Shown piece after piece: positions 9,347 to 19,676 of a DNA stretch of 64,000 bases. Location: NCBI RefSeq assembly GCF_028622095.1, contig NZ_CP115165.1, positions 1,252,501 through 1,316,500 on the forward strand. Reading direction: 5' to 3'. A model generated the notes under the pieces. The model was given only the letters and a program-made list of their open reading frames with translations. It made no database searches and was not told where the DNA came from. Source of the stretch: Deinococcus aquaticus (GTDB taxonomy: Bacteria; Deinococcota; Deinococci; Deinococcales; Deinococcaceae). The position numbers were made by a program, and so were the translations under genes. The stretch's first letter is position 1; each line of letters starts with the position of its first letter.

Positions 9347-10032
9347 GGGGTGTCCGTCCAGGGGCGCATGCGGTAGCCCTTGCCGCGCACCGTCTCCAGG
9401 AAGCCGGGGCGGCTGGGATCGTCCCCCAGGTGCGCGCGCAGCTGCGTCACGTGCTGGTCCACCGTGCGCTCGCCGCCCAGGAAGTCCGCGCCCCACACCC
9501 GGTCCAGCAGTTCCGTGCGCGAGTACACGCGGCCCACGTGCTGCGTCAGGAACGCCAGCAGGTCGAACTCCCGGCGGGTCAGGTTCAGGCGGCCGCCGCT
9601 CACGCGGGCCTCGGCCGCCCCCATGTCCACGGTCAGCGGGCCGTTCGTCATGGTGGGCGGCACTTCCGGCTGCGTGCGCCGCAGCAGCGCCCGCACGCGC
9701 GCCACCAGTTCCGCCGCTGAAAACGGTTTGGTCAGGTAATCGTCCGCGCCGGACTCCAGGCCCTCGACCCGCTCGGCCTCGGCGGCGCGGGCGGTCAGCA
9801 TCAGCACCGGCAGGCGGCGCAGTTCCGCGTCGGCGCGCAGGCGGCGCAGGAAACCCAGGCCGCTCTCGCCGGGCAGCATCCAGTCCAGTACCAGCGCGTC
9901 CGCGCCGCTCAGGGCGTCCAGGGCGCCCGCCGTGGAATCCAGGGCCGTGACCCGCAGCCCCGCCCGCTCCAGGTGAAAGCGCAGGACGTCCCGCACTGTT
10001 CCCTCATCCTCGATGACAACGACGTGGCTCAT
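9343..10032 (-). CDS. phoB: Phosphate-type response regulator PhoB
   Basis: A 229-residue OmpR/PhoB regulator. The receiver domain has E9/D10, phospho-acceptor D50 in ALVLDWMLPGESG and YLTKPF. The C-terminal winged helix includes LTRREFDLLAFL, ERTVDQHVTQLRAHLG and ETVRGKGYRM. It is the first gene of phoB-phoR-phoU. The ATG follows GAGGTGA, which serves either as a ribosome-binding site or as the 7-base gap after a CAGAAT -10 (10040-10045). Confidence 0.88.
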   Translation of the reverse strand: MSHVVVIEDEGTVRDVLRFHLERAGLRVTALDSTAGALDALSGADALVLDWMLPGESGLGFLRRLRADAELRRLPVLMLTARAAEAERVEGLESGADDYLTKPFSAAELVARVRALLRRTQPEVPPTMTNGPLTVDMGAAEARVSGGRLNLTRREFDLLAFLTQHVGRVYSRTELLDRVWGADFLGGERTVDQHVTQLRAHLGDDPSRPGFLETVRGKGYRMRPWTDTP

Positions 10033-10251
10033 TCACCTCATTCTGAGCCCTCCGGTCAGGCCCATGTCAGGTACCGCGCCCCGCAGGCACCGGGATCGCC
10101 CCGTCCAGACCCGGCGCGTCTGGCGTGGCCGGCCACGCCTTCACCCAGGCCAGACCCTGCCCTTTCGTCCTTTTCAGCCCTGGCGCGGTGCGGTACGCTG
10201 CGGCACGACACGGCCTGTCCCGCCCGGTTGATCCGGCCCGGGCCGGGCCGC

Positions 10252-10286
<35 letters not shown>

Positions 10287-10325
10287 CGGTTCTGTGAGAC
10301 GCCCCCCCGCACGCAAGGAGCCAGT

Positions 10326-11552
<1,227 letters not shown>

Positions 11553-11568
11553 CGACGCAGTGAAAGGA

Positions 11569-11601
11569 GGGGGCCGGACACAGTCAACGTGTCCGGCCCC
11601 C
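11569..11601. terminator. Bidirectional terminator between metK and coaD
   Basis: A perfect 13-bp stem (GGGGGCCGGACAC at 11569-11581 and its complement at 11589-11601) with a 7-base loop AGTCAAC is followed on the plus strand by TTCCCTT. It separates convergent metK and coaD. Confidence 0.75.
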
Positions 11602-11634
11602 TTCCCTTGCTGCGTGGCCCTTGCTGCGTGGCAG

Positions 11635-12198
<564 letters not shown>

Positions 12199-12792
12199 TT
12201 ACCCTACTTCCGCCGCGCCTTCATGGCCGCCCGCCTCGTCCGTGGGTTCTTCCGTTGGTTCTTCCGTGGGTTCGTCGCGTTCATAGATGGTCAGGCTGTT
12301 GCTGCCGTACTCGCGGAGCTCGCGGGTGTACCCGGCCTTCTCGGGCAGGCGCGTGCGGTCCGGGTGCTGGCAGACCAGCAGGCCGCCGGGCCGCACCACG
12401 TTCCGGGAGAGCAGGTTGGCGGCCAGCGCGGGAATATCCACGTCGTACGGCGGGTCGCTGAACACGATGTCGAACGGTCCCAGGGCCGGCATCAGGCTCT
12501 GCGCGTCACCTTTCAGGATGCGGGCACGCAGGCCCAGCGCGCGGGCGTTCGCCTCGAGCGCCTTCACGGCGCGGCCGTCCATCTCGATCAGCGTCACCCG
12601 GTACCCCCGGCTGGCGGCTTCCAGGCCGATGGCGCCGCTGCCGCCGTGCATGTCCAGGAAGGTCCCTTCCGGCAGGCGCGCGGCCAGCAGGTCGAACAGG
12701 CTCTTGCGGATGCGCGCGCCGCTGGGCCGGGCGCTGTCCGGCACTTCCAGCGCGCGGCCCTTGGCGCTGCCGCCCAGGATGCGCAGGCTCAT
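12199..12792 (-). CDS. rsmD: 16S rRNA guanine-966 N2-methyltransferase RsmD
   Basis: A 197-residue Rossmann methyltransferase. MSLRILGGSAKGR and SARPSGARIRKSLFDLL are typical of RsmD, MHGGSGAIGLEAASRG binds SAM, and FSDPPYD is the catalytic motif. The C-terminal 25 residues are an acidic repeat (EPTEEPTEEPTDE) coded by a short tandem DNA repeat near 12240-12270. The start codon and GGAG ribosome-binding site lie at the edge of dispersed repeat copy A (12790-12938). Confidence 0.93.
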   Translation of the reverse strand: MSLRILGGSAKGRALEVPDSARPSGARIRKSLFDLLAARLPEGTFLDMHGGSGAIGLEAASRGYRVTLIEMDGRAVKALEANARALGLRARILKGDAQSLMPALGPFDIVFSDPPYDVDIPALAANLLSRNVVRPGGLLVCQHPDRTRLPEKAGYTRELREYGSNSLTIYERDEPTEEPTEEPTDEAGGHEGAAEVG

Positions 12793-12938
12793 ACAGACTC
12801 CGACTGAATGGTTTGCAAAAACCGTTCAGTCCGAGCGGATGCGAGCAGGAGCAAAGAGGATTCCGGGCGTGGAGTTGGCAACCCGGTGCATGGGCGGGTT
12901 GTGAACGAAACAGACGGAATCCGCATCATACGGACTCC
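12790..12938 (-). repeat. Dispersed intergenic repeat, copy A
   Basis: About 145 bp closely related to segments at 42220-42361 (nearly full length), 27501-27629 and 26506-26588. Shared blocks include TCCGAGCGGATGCGAGCAGG, GTGAACGAAACAGACG and end motifs of the form GACTCCG with CATCATACGG. Hairpin 2 (GACTGAA...TTCAGTC) spans 12802-12831. No reading frame is conserved. One edge supplies the rsmD ribosome-binding site. Confidence 0.75.
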
Positions 12939-12996
12939 GGGCGGGCGGGGCAGTGAAGAAAGGAGGCAGTCATCCGTACAGGATACGGGCTGCCCC

Positions 12997-13284
12997 TCAG
13001 GTCAGGAACGGCTGCGCCTGCGGGAAGCCGCTCAGGGCGTCCGGGGTCAGGTGCCAGTCCTCGCCGCTACGGGTCGCGTGGCCCGCCTGCACCAGCCGGT
13101 TCAGTTCGGCCTCCACGCGCTGCTGCACGCGCCGCAGCGGCATGCCGGCAGCGTCCTCGATGCCGCGCCACGTCAGGAACGCCCGGTGAAAGGCGGGCAG
13201 GTCATCCAGGCCCACGCGGGTTTCCAGGGCGCGCCAGCTGAGGGGCGTGTGGGTGGGTGGGGTGGCCGGGGCAGTGTCTGTCAT
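12997..13284 (-). CDS. Hypothetical protein, 95 residues
   Basis: An unrecognised 95-residue protein starting MTDTAPATPP. The N-terminus is Pro/Thr-rich and is followed by a helical region (ALETRVGLDDLPAFHRAFLTW) and a basic segment (LRRVQQRVEAELNRLVQAGH) that could form a small winged-helix-like fold. The start at 13284 is set by a -10 TAGAAC (13292-13297) seven bases upstream; AGGAAA overlaps this gap. It is divergent from the next gene, with only 45 bases between the two starts. Confidence 0.65.
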   Translation of the reverse strand: MTDTAPATPPTHTPLSWRALETRVGLDDLPAFHRAFLTWRGIEDAAGMPLRRVQQRVEAELNRLVQAGHATRSGEDWHLTPDALSGFPQAQPFLT

Positions 13285-13316
13285 GTTTCCTGTTCTACCC
13301 GCCGGGGCCCGCCGCG

Positions 13317-13322
13317 TACAAT
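13317..13322 (+). promoter_or_regulatory. Leaderless-type -10 (TACAAT)
   Basis: TACAAT ends 7 bases before the ATG at 13330. A divergent leaderless promoter (TAGAAC, 13292-13297) lies on the other strand, so two back-to-back promoters share about 30 bp. Confidence 0.65.
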
Positions 13323-13329
13323 GGCCCTC

Positions 13330-13605
13330 ATGAGTGCCGACCTGCCCCCTGACCTGCCCGGCGACCCGAACGGAGACGGCCGCCCGCCGGTCACGCCGGA
13401 CCTGCTGCGTCAGCTGGAGGCGCTGGGCGGGCAGCTGGTCTGGCGTATCGGGAAGGACGAGGCCAGCGACGACGTGATCGTCCGGCTGGGCTTCGCGTCC
13501 GCCACGCCCCGCTTCGCGCACCTCTCAAGGCTGCGCAGCGCCGGGGACGCCGAGTTGCAGGCCGCACTGGCCGAGGACCGCATCGTGATCGAATGGGTGG
13601 ACTGA
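13330..13605 (+). CDS. Conserved small Deinococcus-type protein, 91 residues
   Basis: A 91-residue soluble protein with a Pro/Asp-rich N-terminus (MSADLPPDLPGDPNGDGRPP) and a compact alpha/beta remainder ending DRIVIEWVD. It looks like one of the small Deinococcus-restricted families (possibly DUF3248), but I cannot confirm this and know no function. The start is set by TACAAT seven bases upstream; a longer in-frame version would extend through the promoter. The next gene begins 25 bases later on the same strand. Confidence 0.7.
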   Translation: MSADLPPDLPGDPNGDGRPPVTPDLLRQLEALGGQLVWRIGKDEASDDVIVRLGFASATPRFAHLSRLRSAGDAELQAALAEDRIVIEWVD

Positions 13606-13630
13606 CCCCGGCCCCAGCCCGGAGCGGCGC

Positions 13631-14107
13631 GTGATCTTCGACGCCGAGCAGATTTTCACGCTGCCGTACCCCGGCCCCCCCGCCGACGCCCTGGCGTTCG
13701 TGCGCGACCCCGCCCGCGCGCTGGGCCGCCTGCGGTTCCTACGGGACCTGCGCGCAGGCGAGGGCAGCGTGCGCGGCGAACTGGTCGTGCCGCTGCCGGG
13801 CCTGGGTGACGCCGACCTGCCGTTTCACAGCCTCCTGAGCCTCACGCCGGACGGCGCGAACCTGATCCCGCAGGCCCTGAGCGGCGAGCGCGCCTGGGTG
13901 GAGGTCAGCGGGCAGGCCCGCGCGGAGGGCACGGACCTGCACTTCACCTTCCAGTTCCGCGCGCATCTCGCCACGCCCGACGCGCAGGGTTGGGGCGGCG
14001 CGGCCTTCGAGAAGATGATCCGCGCCGCTGCGAGCCGCACCCTGGACCGCGTGGCCCGCGAACTGCCGGGCAGCATCAGCCGCGCCATGCCGACCGAACC
14101 GGCCTGA
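13631..14107 (+). CDS. Conserved hypothetical protein (possibly DUF3809)
   Basis: A 158-residue soluble protein starting at GTG (MIFDAEQIFTLPYPGPPADALAFVRDPARALGRL). Its length and the steroidogenic-like arrangement of beta strands followed by a C-terminal helix (FEKMIRAAASRTLDRVARELPG) resemble the Deinococcus DUF3809 family, but this is from memory. No catalytic motif, signal peptide or membrane segment is visible. A GGAGCGG sequence precedes the start. It is cotranscribed with the 91-residue protein upstream. Confidence 0.7.
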   Translation: MIFDAEQIFTLPYPGPPADALAFVRDPARALGRLRFLRDLRAGEGSVRGELVVPLPGLGDADLPFHSLLSLTPDGANLIPQALSGERAWVEVSGQARAEGTDLHFTFQFRAHLATPDAQGWGGAAFEKMIRAAASRTLDRVARELPGSISRAMPTEPA

Positions 14108-14125
14108 ATCCAGGCATACACGCAA

Positions 14126-14161
14126 CGGCCCGGCCTGCACCGCGTGGGTGAGGCCGGGCCG
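14126..14161. terminator. Bidirectional hairpin
   Basis: An 11-bp perfect stem (CGGCCCGGCCT at 14126-14136, AGGCCGGGCCG at 14151-14161) separates convergent genes. There is no T-run. Confidence 0.55.
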
Positions 14162-14173
14162 CTACATGCCGGA

Positions 14174-14551
<378 letters not shown>

Positions 14552-14837
14552 GAAAACTCCGGTGGTTCAGGGGGTGGGGGTCGTGGGGCGCGCGGCGCCA
14601 GCGGCAGAGGGCAGGGAGCAGTCACCTGCTGGAAAGTGGAAGCCGGAAACGCAGGCCTGAAACGCGGTGAGCGCGGCCCCGTCAGCGTTCCTGCCACCCT
14701 TAGTGGGGGGTGGGCGTGGCGGCGGGCGGCGCAGCAACAGGTCAGTGTACAGGGACGCGCCGCGCCGAAGGCAACGCGGCTCACCCGGCCCGGCCGCCCG
14801 GCGGCCCTCCCGGCGCGCCCAGCGCCGGAATTCCGTC

Positions 14838-16154
14838 TCAGTTGCTGCCGGGAGCGGTGGTGGGCAGCGGTTCGGGTGACGGGCCCGGCAGCGCGGTGTC
14901 GTCGGCCACCCGGGGATCGGCGGCCAGTGGGGTGCCGGCCAGCGCGGCCAGTTCCTTCAGGTTCTCCTGGGCGTCGCGGGTCAGCAGGACGCCCACCTCG
15001 CCCGCCGCGACCGGGAAGCGCTCGCCCTGCAGGCGCGGCAGGTTCAGCAGGTCCGCCAGCGCCCCGGCCTGCGCCACGTCCTGCTGCGTGAAGACCTGAC
15101 TGGCCTCCTGACTGGCCGGCGCGACCGTGACCTGCACGTCCGCGTAGCCCAGCGCCGTCAGGGCGGTCTTCAGGCCTTCGCCCAGGCCCGCGCCGCTGGC
15201 GTCCACGACCGTGACCTTCACTCCCGGCGCGTCCGTGACCGGGGCGGGTGCGTCGCCCCACAGTGCGGCCAGCCGCTCGCGGTTCACGGCGAGGTTGAAC
15301 GTGCCGGGAATCTCGTCGGTGGGCAGCGTCGCGAAACTCAGTTTCAGGCCCGGCAGGAACGGCCGCAGCGCCGCGAGGGTGTTCGGGTCCGCGTTCGTCT
15401 CCACGCCGTTCCCGATGCCGCCCAGAATGGTGGGGAGCGCCGCGAGGCCCTGCGCGGATTTCAGGCGGCCGGCCAGTTGCGTCAGCGCCTGCTTCTGATG
15501 ATCGATGCGGCCGTAGTCATCCCCGAAGCCCTTGCGGACCCGCAGGAACAGCACCGCGTCCGGGCCTTCCAGGTGGTGCGGGCCGGCGTCCAGTTGCAGG
15601 TTCACGCCCGCCGCCCGGTCGATCCACTCGATGCCGCCCTCGGGCACGGTCACGTCCAGGCCGCCCAGCGCATTGATGACCCGCTCGACGTAATCGGTGC
15701 GGACGATCACGTACGAGTCCACCCGCTCGCCGGTGATGGTCTCCACAGCCTGCTTCAGTGCCTGCGGGCCGCCCGAGAAGTACTGACTGTTCACCTTCTG
15801 CGCCGCCACGGATTCCCCACGGTCGAACTCGCCGACGTTCGTGTCACGCGGGATGTTCAGCACCCGCACGCGCGCGCCGTCCACCTTGACCAGCATGACC
15901 GTGTCCGTGTTCGGCGGCTGCACCAGCCCCGTCCGCTGATCCTGATCCTTGCAGGGCTGCTGGTAGTAGCAGTACACGATGTCCCGCCCGGCGATCAGCA
16001 CCGTGAACTGCGGCGCCGTGCCCGGCAGTACCGACGACGCGACCGTGCGCCCCGCCCCGCTGAGCAGCGCGAAACCACCCAGCGACAGGCAGGACAGGGT
16101 CAACCCGAAGGCCTGCAGGGCGCGCAGCCTGCCCAGGCGGGAAGGGCGCGTCAC
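14838..16154 (-). CDS. LytR-CpsA-Psr family cell-wall ligase
   Basis: A 438-residue LCP protein. A membrane anchor (about residues 17-37) precedes the LCP domain, with NTDTVMLVKVDGARVRVLNIPRDTNV, AVETITGERVDSYVIVRTDYV and LFLRVRKGFGDDYGRIDHQKQ including the conserved Arg/Asp residues. A C-terminal LytR_C-like domain (VTVVDASGAGLGEGLKTALTALGY) follows, then a Pro-rich end. These enzymes attach polymers to peptidoglycan. An unusual Cys-containing CYYQQPCKD segment sits early in the domain. The GTG start at 16154 overlaps the yqeK stop (GTGA). Confidence 0.9.
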   Translation of the reverse strand: MTRPSRLGRLRALQAFGLTLSCLSLGGFALLSGAGRTVASSVLPGTAPQFTVLIAGRDIVYCYYQQPCKDQDQRTGLVQPPNTDTVMLVKVDGARVRVLNIPRDTNVGEFDRGESVAAQKVNSQYFSGGPQALKQAVETITGERVDSYVIVRTDYVERVINALGGLDVTVPEGGIEWIDRAAGVNLQLDAGPHHLEGPDAVLFLRVRKGFGDDYGRIDHQKQALTQLAGRLKSAQGLAALPTILGGIGNGVETNADPNTLAALRPFLPGLKLSFATLPTDEIPGTFNLAVNRERLAALWGDAPAPVTDAPGVKVTVVDASGAGLGEGLKTALTALGYADVQVTVAPASQEASQVFTQQDVAQAGALADLLNLPRLQGERFPVAAGEVGVLLTRDAQENLKELAALAGTPLAADPRVADDTALPGPSPEPLPTTAPGSN

Positions 16155-16792
16155 AGGAGAGACGGACGGGGAGGGGAAGGCTGGATCTGTTGAGCGACGC
16201 ACGGCAGCGCATGATAGGCCTGCAACGTCCGCGGATGCACCTGAATGCCCCGCCCCTGCAGGTACGTGACCTTCGAGACGATGGCGCGCTCCAGCGCGGC
16301 GTTCAGGTCCCGCAGCGCCAGTTCGCGGATGTCGGCGTTCACGCCCCGCCCCGGCTCGGACACGTCCGCGATGTACACGCACTCCGCGACCCGATTCCCG
16401 CCGCGCGGCCCGGTCGTGTGGTCCTCCACGGCCTCCAGCACCACCTGATCCTGGTACCCCCAGCGTTCCAGCAGCACCCGCGCGGCCCGCCCGTGCAGCG
16501 CCAGCGGATGCCCGGCGTCGATCTCGCACTCGGGCGGGGCGAGGCGCAGCAGCTCGGCGTCGGGCAGGTCGCGGGCAATGTCGTGCAGAATCCCGGCGGC
16601 GTAGGCGCGCATGTCGTCCAGACCGTTCGCCAGGGCAATCTGGGCAGCCAGTTCAGCCACGCGCAGCACGTGCTCGTAGCGGCGTGGGCGCACCATCAGG
16701 CGCACGCGTTCTTCCCAGCCGGTCCACTCCGCCACAGGGTGCCGGGGTACGAGGAGCTGGGCGATCACAGGGGCATGTGGCCGGTTCTCCAC
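16151..16792 (-). CDS. yqeK: HD-domain nucleotide phosphohydrolase YqeK
   Basis: A 213-residue HD protein of the YqeK family, which hydrolyses diadenosine tetraphosphate symmetrically. The metal motifs are RYEHVLRVAELA (H), GILHDIARD (HD), HPLALHGRAA and VEDHTTGPRG, with the terminal Asp in VYIADVSEPGRG. Start is uncertain: GTG at 16792, or GTG at 16768 which overlaps the stop of a leaderless mini-ORF (16765-16797). It is the first gene of yqeK-LCP(-rsfS). Confidence 0.88.
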   Translation of the reverse strand: MENRPHAPVIAQLLVPRHPVAEWTGWEERVRLMVRPRRYEHVLRVAELAAQIALANGLDDMRAYAAGILHDIARDLPDAELLRLAPPECEIDAGHPLALHGRAARVLLERWGYQDQVVLEAVEDHTTGPRGGNRVAECVYIADVSEPGRGVNADIRELALRDLNAALERAIVSKVTYLQGRGIQVHPRTLQAYHALPCVAQQIQPSPPRPSLL

Positions 16793-16797
16793 ATCAT
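16765..16797 (-). CDS. Leaderless mini-ORF ahead of yqeK
   Basis: A TATAGT -10 (16804-16809) ends 6 bases before an ATG at 16797 that opens MMWRTGHMPL. Its TGA overlaps an in-frame GTG of yqeK at 16768 (GTGA). It may be translated first and hand ribosomes to yqeK. Confidence 0.35.
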   Translation of the reverse strand: MMWRTGHMPL

Positions 16798-16983
16798 GAC
16801 CTGACTATACGCCCCGCACTCCCGGCCGCGCTGACATCCGGGTCACTTTCCCCCCCCTGTTACCCCGCAGGTTCCGCCGCCCGACCAGTGCTGCCCAACC
16901 CGTTGCCGGGATAGCCGGCAGCCCAGGCGCGGGTGTCTCAGGGCTGATGTTTCAGGCGCTGGCCTCTCACGGAGCGGCCCTTC

Positions 16984-17955
16984 TCACGGAGCGGCCGAGG
17001 TGACCCGCTCGACGGTCAGGCGCACGCTGACGGTCTCCAGCGCCTGCGCGCCAGCCGGAATCGAGAGGTTCACGGCCGCCGTGTACGTCCCGGCGCGGTA
17101 CGTGACGGTTCCCCCCACCTCACGCAGTCGCCCCAGCAGTTCCGGCGCCGCGACCACCCGCACGGTGCTGGGCTGCACGCTGACCGACGTGACCCGCAGC
17201 GTCGCCGGCGGATCGTTCAGCACCACCCGCACCGTCTTGACCGGCAGTTCCCCGGTATCCAGGCGGCGGACCGTCACGGTCGACGGCGTGGCCTTGACCC
17301 CACCCACCGGCAGGCCCGCGCCGTCCAGCGCGACCAGCGGCACCTCCCGCTCGGCCCCCGCCGACAGGGCCGCCGGACTGGTCACCACACGCGTCACGGT
17401 GGACACCACCCGGCCCGGCCCGGACACCTGCGCCTCGGCCGGCGAGACCACGTACCGGGGCACGCTCGCCTCGGGTGGCGACGCCACGCTCAGCGTGACC
17501 GGCAGTGTGCGCGTCACCTGCGTATCCAGGAACCCCTGCACCCGCGCGGGCGTCTGCCGGCGCACCTCGGTCCCGCTGGGCGCCGTGACCGTCACGGGCT
17601 GCGTGAAACTCCCCTCCGGCACGCCTGTCACGTCCACGACTGCCTCGATGTTCTCCGGTTGCAGTTCCCGCAGCCGGTCCGGGCTGCCCCACAACGTCAC
17701 CCGCACCGACGCCGGGCTCAGGTCACTCGTGGCGCGCTTCTCCTCGCCGCTGCCGGTCGTGTCCCGCACGGACACCGGCACGTTGAATCCCTGCTCGACG
17801 TTCGCGCGCCGGTCCGTGGTCGCCACCACCCACAGCGTCAGGGACACGCCCAGCGCCAGCATCTTCAACCCCAGGTTGTGCGTGCCACGCGTCCAGGCGT
17901 GACGCGGGTCCAGCCAGCGCCGCAACTGCGCCGCCAGATCAGACCCGGCCCTCAC
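16984..17955 (-). CDS. cdaR: YbbR-domain protein CdaR
   Basis: A 323-residue protein with one membrane helix (about 28-48, LKMLALGVSLTLWVVAT) and an extracytoplasmic part made of repeated YbbR domains of roughly 80 residues. In Firmicutes CdaR partners the diadenylate cyclase CdaA and modulates c-di-AMP synthesis. The GTG start overlaps the cdaA stop (GTGA), which fits a CdaA-CdaR complex. A 17-bp tandem duplication including the stop codon lies at the 3' end (about 16965-16998). Confidence 0.9.
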   Translation of the reverse strand: MRAGSDLAAQLRRWLDPRHAWTRGTHNLGLKMLALGVSLTLWVVATTDRRANVEQGFNVPVSVRDTTGSGEEKRATSDLSPASVRVTLWGSPDRLRELQPENIEAVVDVTGVPEGSFTQPVTVTAPSGTEVRRQTPARVQGFLDTQVTRTLPVTLSVASPPEASVPRYVVSPAEAQVSGPGRVVSTVTRVVTSPAALSAGAEREVPLVALDGAGLPVGGVKATPSTVTVRRLDTGELPVKTVRVVLNDPPATLRVTSVSVQPSTVRVVAAPELLGRLREVGGTVTYRAGTYTAAVNLSIPAGAQALETVSVRLTVERVTSAAP

Positions 17956-18779
17956 GACGACTCCCGCGCCGGTTCACCCTCGGCGCCGCGCTCATCCGGG
18001 TCCGGTTCCGACTCCCCGGCCGCCAGGAACCCCGCCCGGTCGTACACCAGCGCCCGCAACTGCTCCCTCAACTCCGTTCCGTTCAGGTCCGGACCCAGCC
18101 GCCCCGTCAACGCGATCCTCATGCTGCCCCGCTCCTCACTGACCACCAGCACCACCGCGTCCGTCAACTCCGACAGGCCGATCGCCGCGCGGTGCCGCGT
18201 GCCGTACCGCCGGTACGTACCGTCACTCGACTGCAACGGAAACAGGCACCCGGCCGAGATGACCCGCGACCCCTGAATGATCACCCCGCCGTCATGCAGC
18301 GGCGCGTTCCGCGCGAACAACGCCTCCAGGAACGGCACGCTGACCAGCGCGTCCAGCGACACGCCCGTCGCCGCGTACTCACCCAGAGGCGTGCGCCGCT
18401 CGATCGCGATCAGCGCCCCGGTCTTGCGCTCCGCGAGGCGCTCCATGGCCCGTGCCAGGTCCTGCAACGCCGCGCCGCTCGCCCCGGTATCCCGCCCGCG
18501 CGGCCGCCCCACCCGCTCCAGCGCCGCCCGCAACTCCGGCTGGAACAGCACCACCAGCGCGAAGATGCCCACCGTTCCCGCCCGGCCCAGCAGGTAACTC
18601 AGGGTCGGCAGGTTCAGCACCTGCGCCGCCACCCACACGCCCGCGAACACCAGAATGCCGCGCACCACGTTCACCGCCCGCGTTCCCGCCACCAGCAGGT
18701 ACCCCTGGTACACCAGGAACGTGACCAGCAGGATGTCCAGAACATCCCGGACATTCACCTGACCGAACGGAGTGGGCAT
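17952..18779 (-). CDS. cdaA: Membrane diadenylate cyclase CdaA
   Basis: A 275-residue c-di-AMP synthase. Three membrane helices occupy the first 80 or so residues (VLDILLVTFLVYQGYLLVA and following). The DAC domain has HDGGVIIQG (162-170), where most relatives have DGAVI, and YGTRHRAAIGLSE (192-204). It condenses two ATP to c-di-AMP. A TATAGT -10 at 18838-18843 gives a leader with T-rich tracts and AAAGGAG, though that site is 12-13 bases from the ATG. Much longer in-frame readings run antisense to the hydrolase gene and are not credible. Confidence 0.92.
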   Translation of the reverse strand: MPTPFGQVNVRDVLDILLVTFLVYQGYLLVAGTRAVNVVRGILVFAGVWVAAQVLNLPTLSYLLGRAGTVGIFALVVLFQPELRAALERVGRPRGRDTGASGAALQDLARAMERLAERKTGALIAIERRTPLGEYAATGVSLDALVSVPFLEALFARNAPLHDGGVIIQGSRVISAGCLFPLQSSDGTYRRYGTRHRAAIGLSELTDAVVLVVSEERGSMRIALTGRLGPDLNGTELREQLRALVYDRAGFLAAGESEPDPDERGAEGEPARESS

Positions 18780-18837
18780 GACTTGAACGGCGCTCCTTTC
18801 AAAAAACGGGACGAAAAACAAAAGTCGTTGCGCGCCC

Positions 18838-18843
18838 ACTATA
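18838..18843 (-). promoter_or_regulatory. -10 of the cdaA-cdaR operon
   Basis: TATAGT on the minus strand, giving a 5' leader of roughly 50 bases with runs of T and an AAAGGAG site before cdaA. Confidence 0.5.
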
Positions 18844-18932
18844 CGGTGTTCAGCCCCACCGTCCCGCACGCCGCGCCGCCGTAGCCTCAGCAGCGGCGCG
18901 GCCCCAGCGGCGCCCCCCCCAAGGAGACCCCC

Positions 18933-19613
18933 ATGAACATTCACTTCATCGGCCACAGCGCCTTCATGCTCGAACACGGCCAGACGCGCCTGCTGATCGA
19001 CCCGTTCATCCAGGGCAATCCCCAGGCGGCCGTCACCCTGCAACAGGCGCTCGACTGGAACGTCACGGCTGTCCTGATCAGCCACGCGCACGGCGACCAC
19101 TGGGGCGACACCCTGGAGTTCACGCGCGGCGGCACCCCGCTGATCGCCACCGCCGAAATCGCCGGGTACGCCCAGCAGCACGGCGCGACGAACGTCACCG
19201 GCATGAACATCGGCGGCACCTACCGCACCGACTGGGGCAGCGTCACCCTCACCCCCGCCTGGCACAGCAGCTCCTTCCCCGACGGCACGTACGGCGGCAT
19301 GCCCACCGGCCTGATCATCGAACTCGGCGCTCAGCGCGTGTACTTCGCCGGCGACACCAACCTCTTCGGCGACATGAAACTCATCGGCGACCGGGGCCTC
19401 GACGCCGCCATCCTGCCCATCGGCGACCACTACACCATGGGCCCCGAGGAAGCCGCCCGCACCCTCGACCTGCTGCGCCCCCGCGTGGCCATCCCCATGC
19501 ACTATGGCACCTTCCCACCCCTGACCGGCGACCCCGCCGTCTTCCAGCGCGAGGGACAGGCCCGCGGCGTGGACATCCGCATCATTAAACCCGGCGAACA
19601 CACCACCCTGTAA
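18933..19613 (+). CDS. Metallo-beta-lactamase-fold hydrolase (UPF0173 type)
   Basis: A 226-residue soluble metal-dependent hydrolase. It has the early INxHFIGHSAFMLEH strand, the metal motif SHAHGDHWGD (HxHxDH), PAWHSSSFPDGTYGG, YFAGDTNLFGDMKLIG and the final His in PMHYGTFPPLTGD. The length and motifs match the UPF0173 group, whose substrate is unknown. A CAAGGAG ribosome-binding site precedes the ATG. It is monocistronic, closed by the terminator at 19628-19657. Confidence 0.88.
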   Translation: MNIHFIGHSAFMLEHGQTRLLIDPFIQGNPQAAVTLQQALDWNVTAVLISHAHGDHWGDTLEFTRGGTPLIATAEIAGYAQQHGATNVTGMNIGGTYRTDWGSVTLTPAWHSSSFPDGTYGGMPTGLIIELGAQRVYFAGDTNLFGDMKLIGDRGLDAAILPIGDHYTMGPEEAARTLDLLRPRVAIPMHYGTFPPLTGDPAVFQREGQARGVDIRIIKPGEHTTL

Positions 19614-19627
19614 GAACCAGAGAGAGA

Positions 19628-19657
19628 TGGCAGATGGCCGTTACGTGCCATCTGCCA
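19628..19657 (+). terminator. Intrinsic terminator of the hydrolase gene
   Basis: TGGCAGATGGC at 19628-19638 pairs with GCCATCTGCCA at 19647-19657, followed by GCTTTTT. A good intrinsic terminator; the convergent gene ends 20 bases further on. Confidence 0.85.
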
Positions 19658-19676
19658 GCTTTTTATGCCCGTCCGC

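Noticed and set aside
17952..19601. cdaA extended to 549 residues
   Set aside because: The extra N-terminus is antisense to the metallo-hydrolase gene; the MPTPFGQV start with an upstream -10 is far better.
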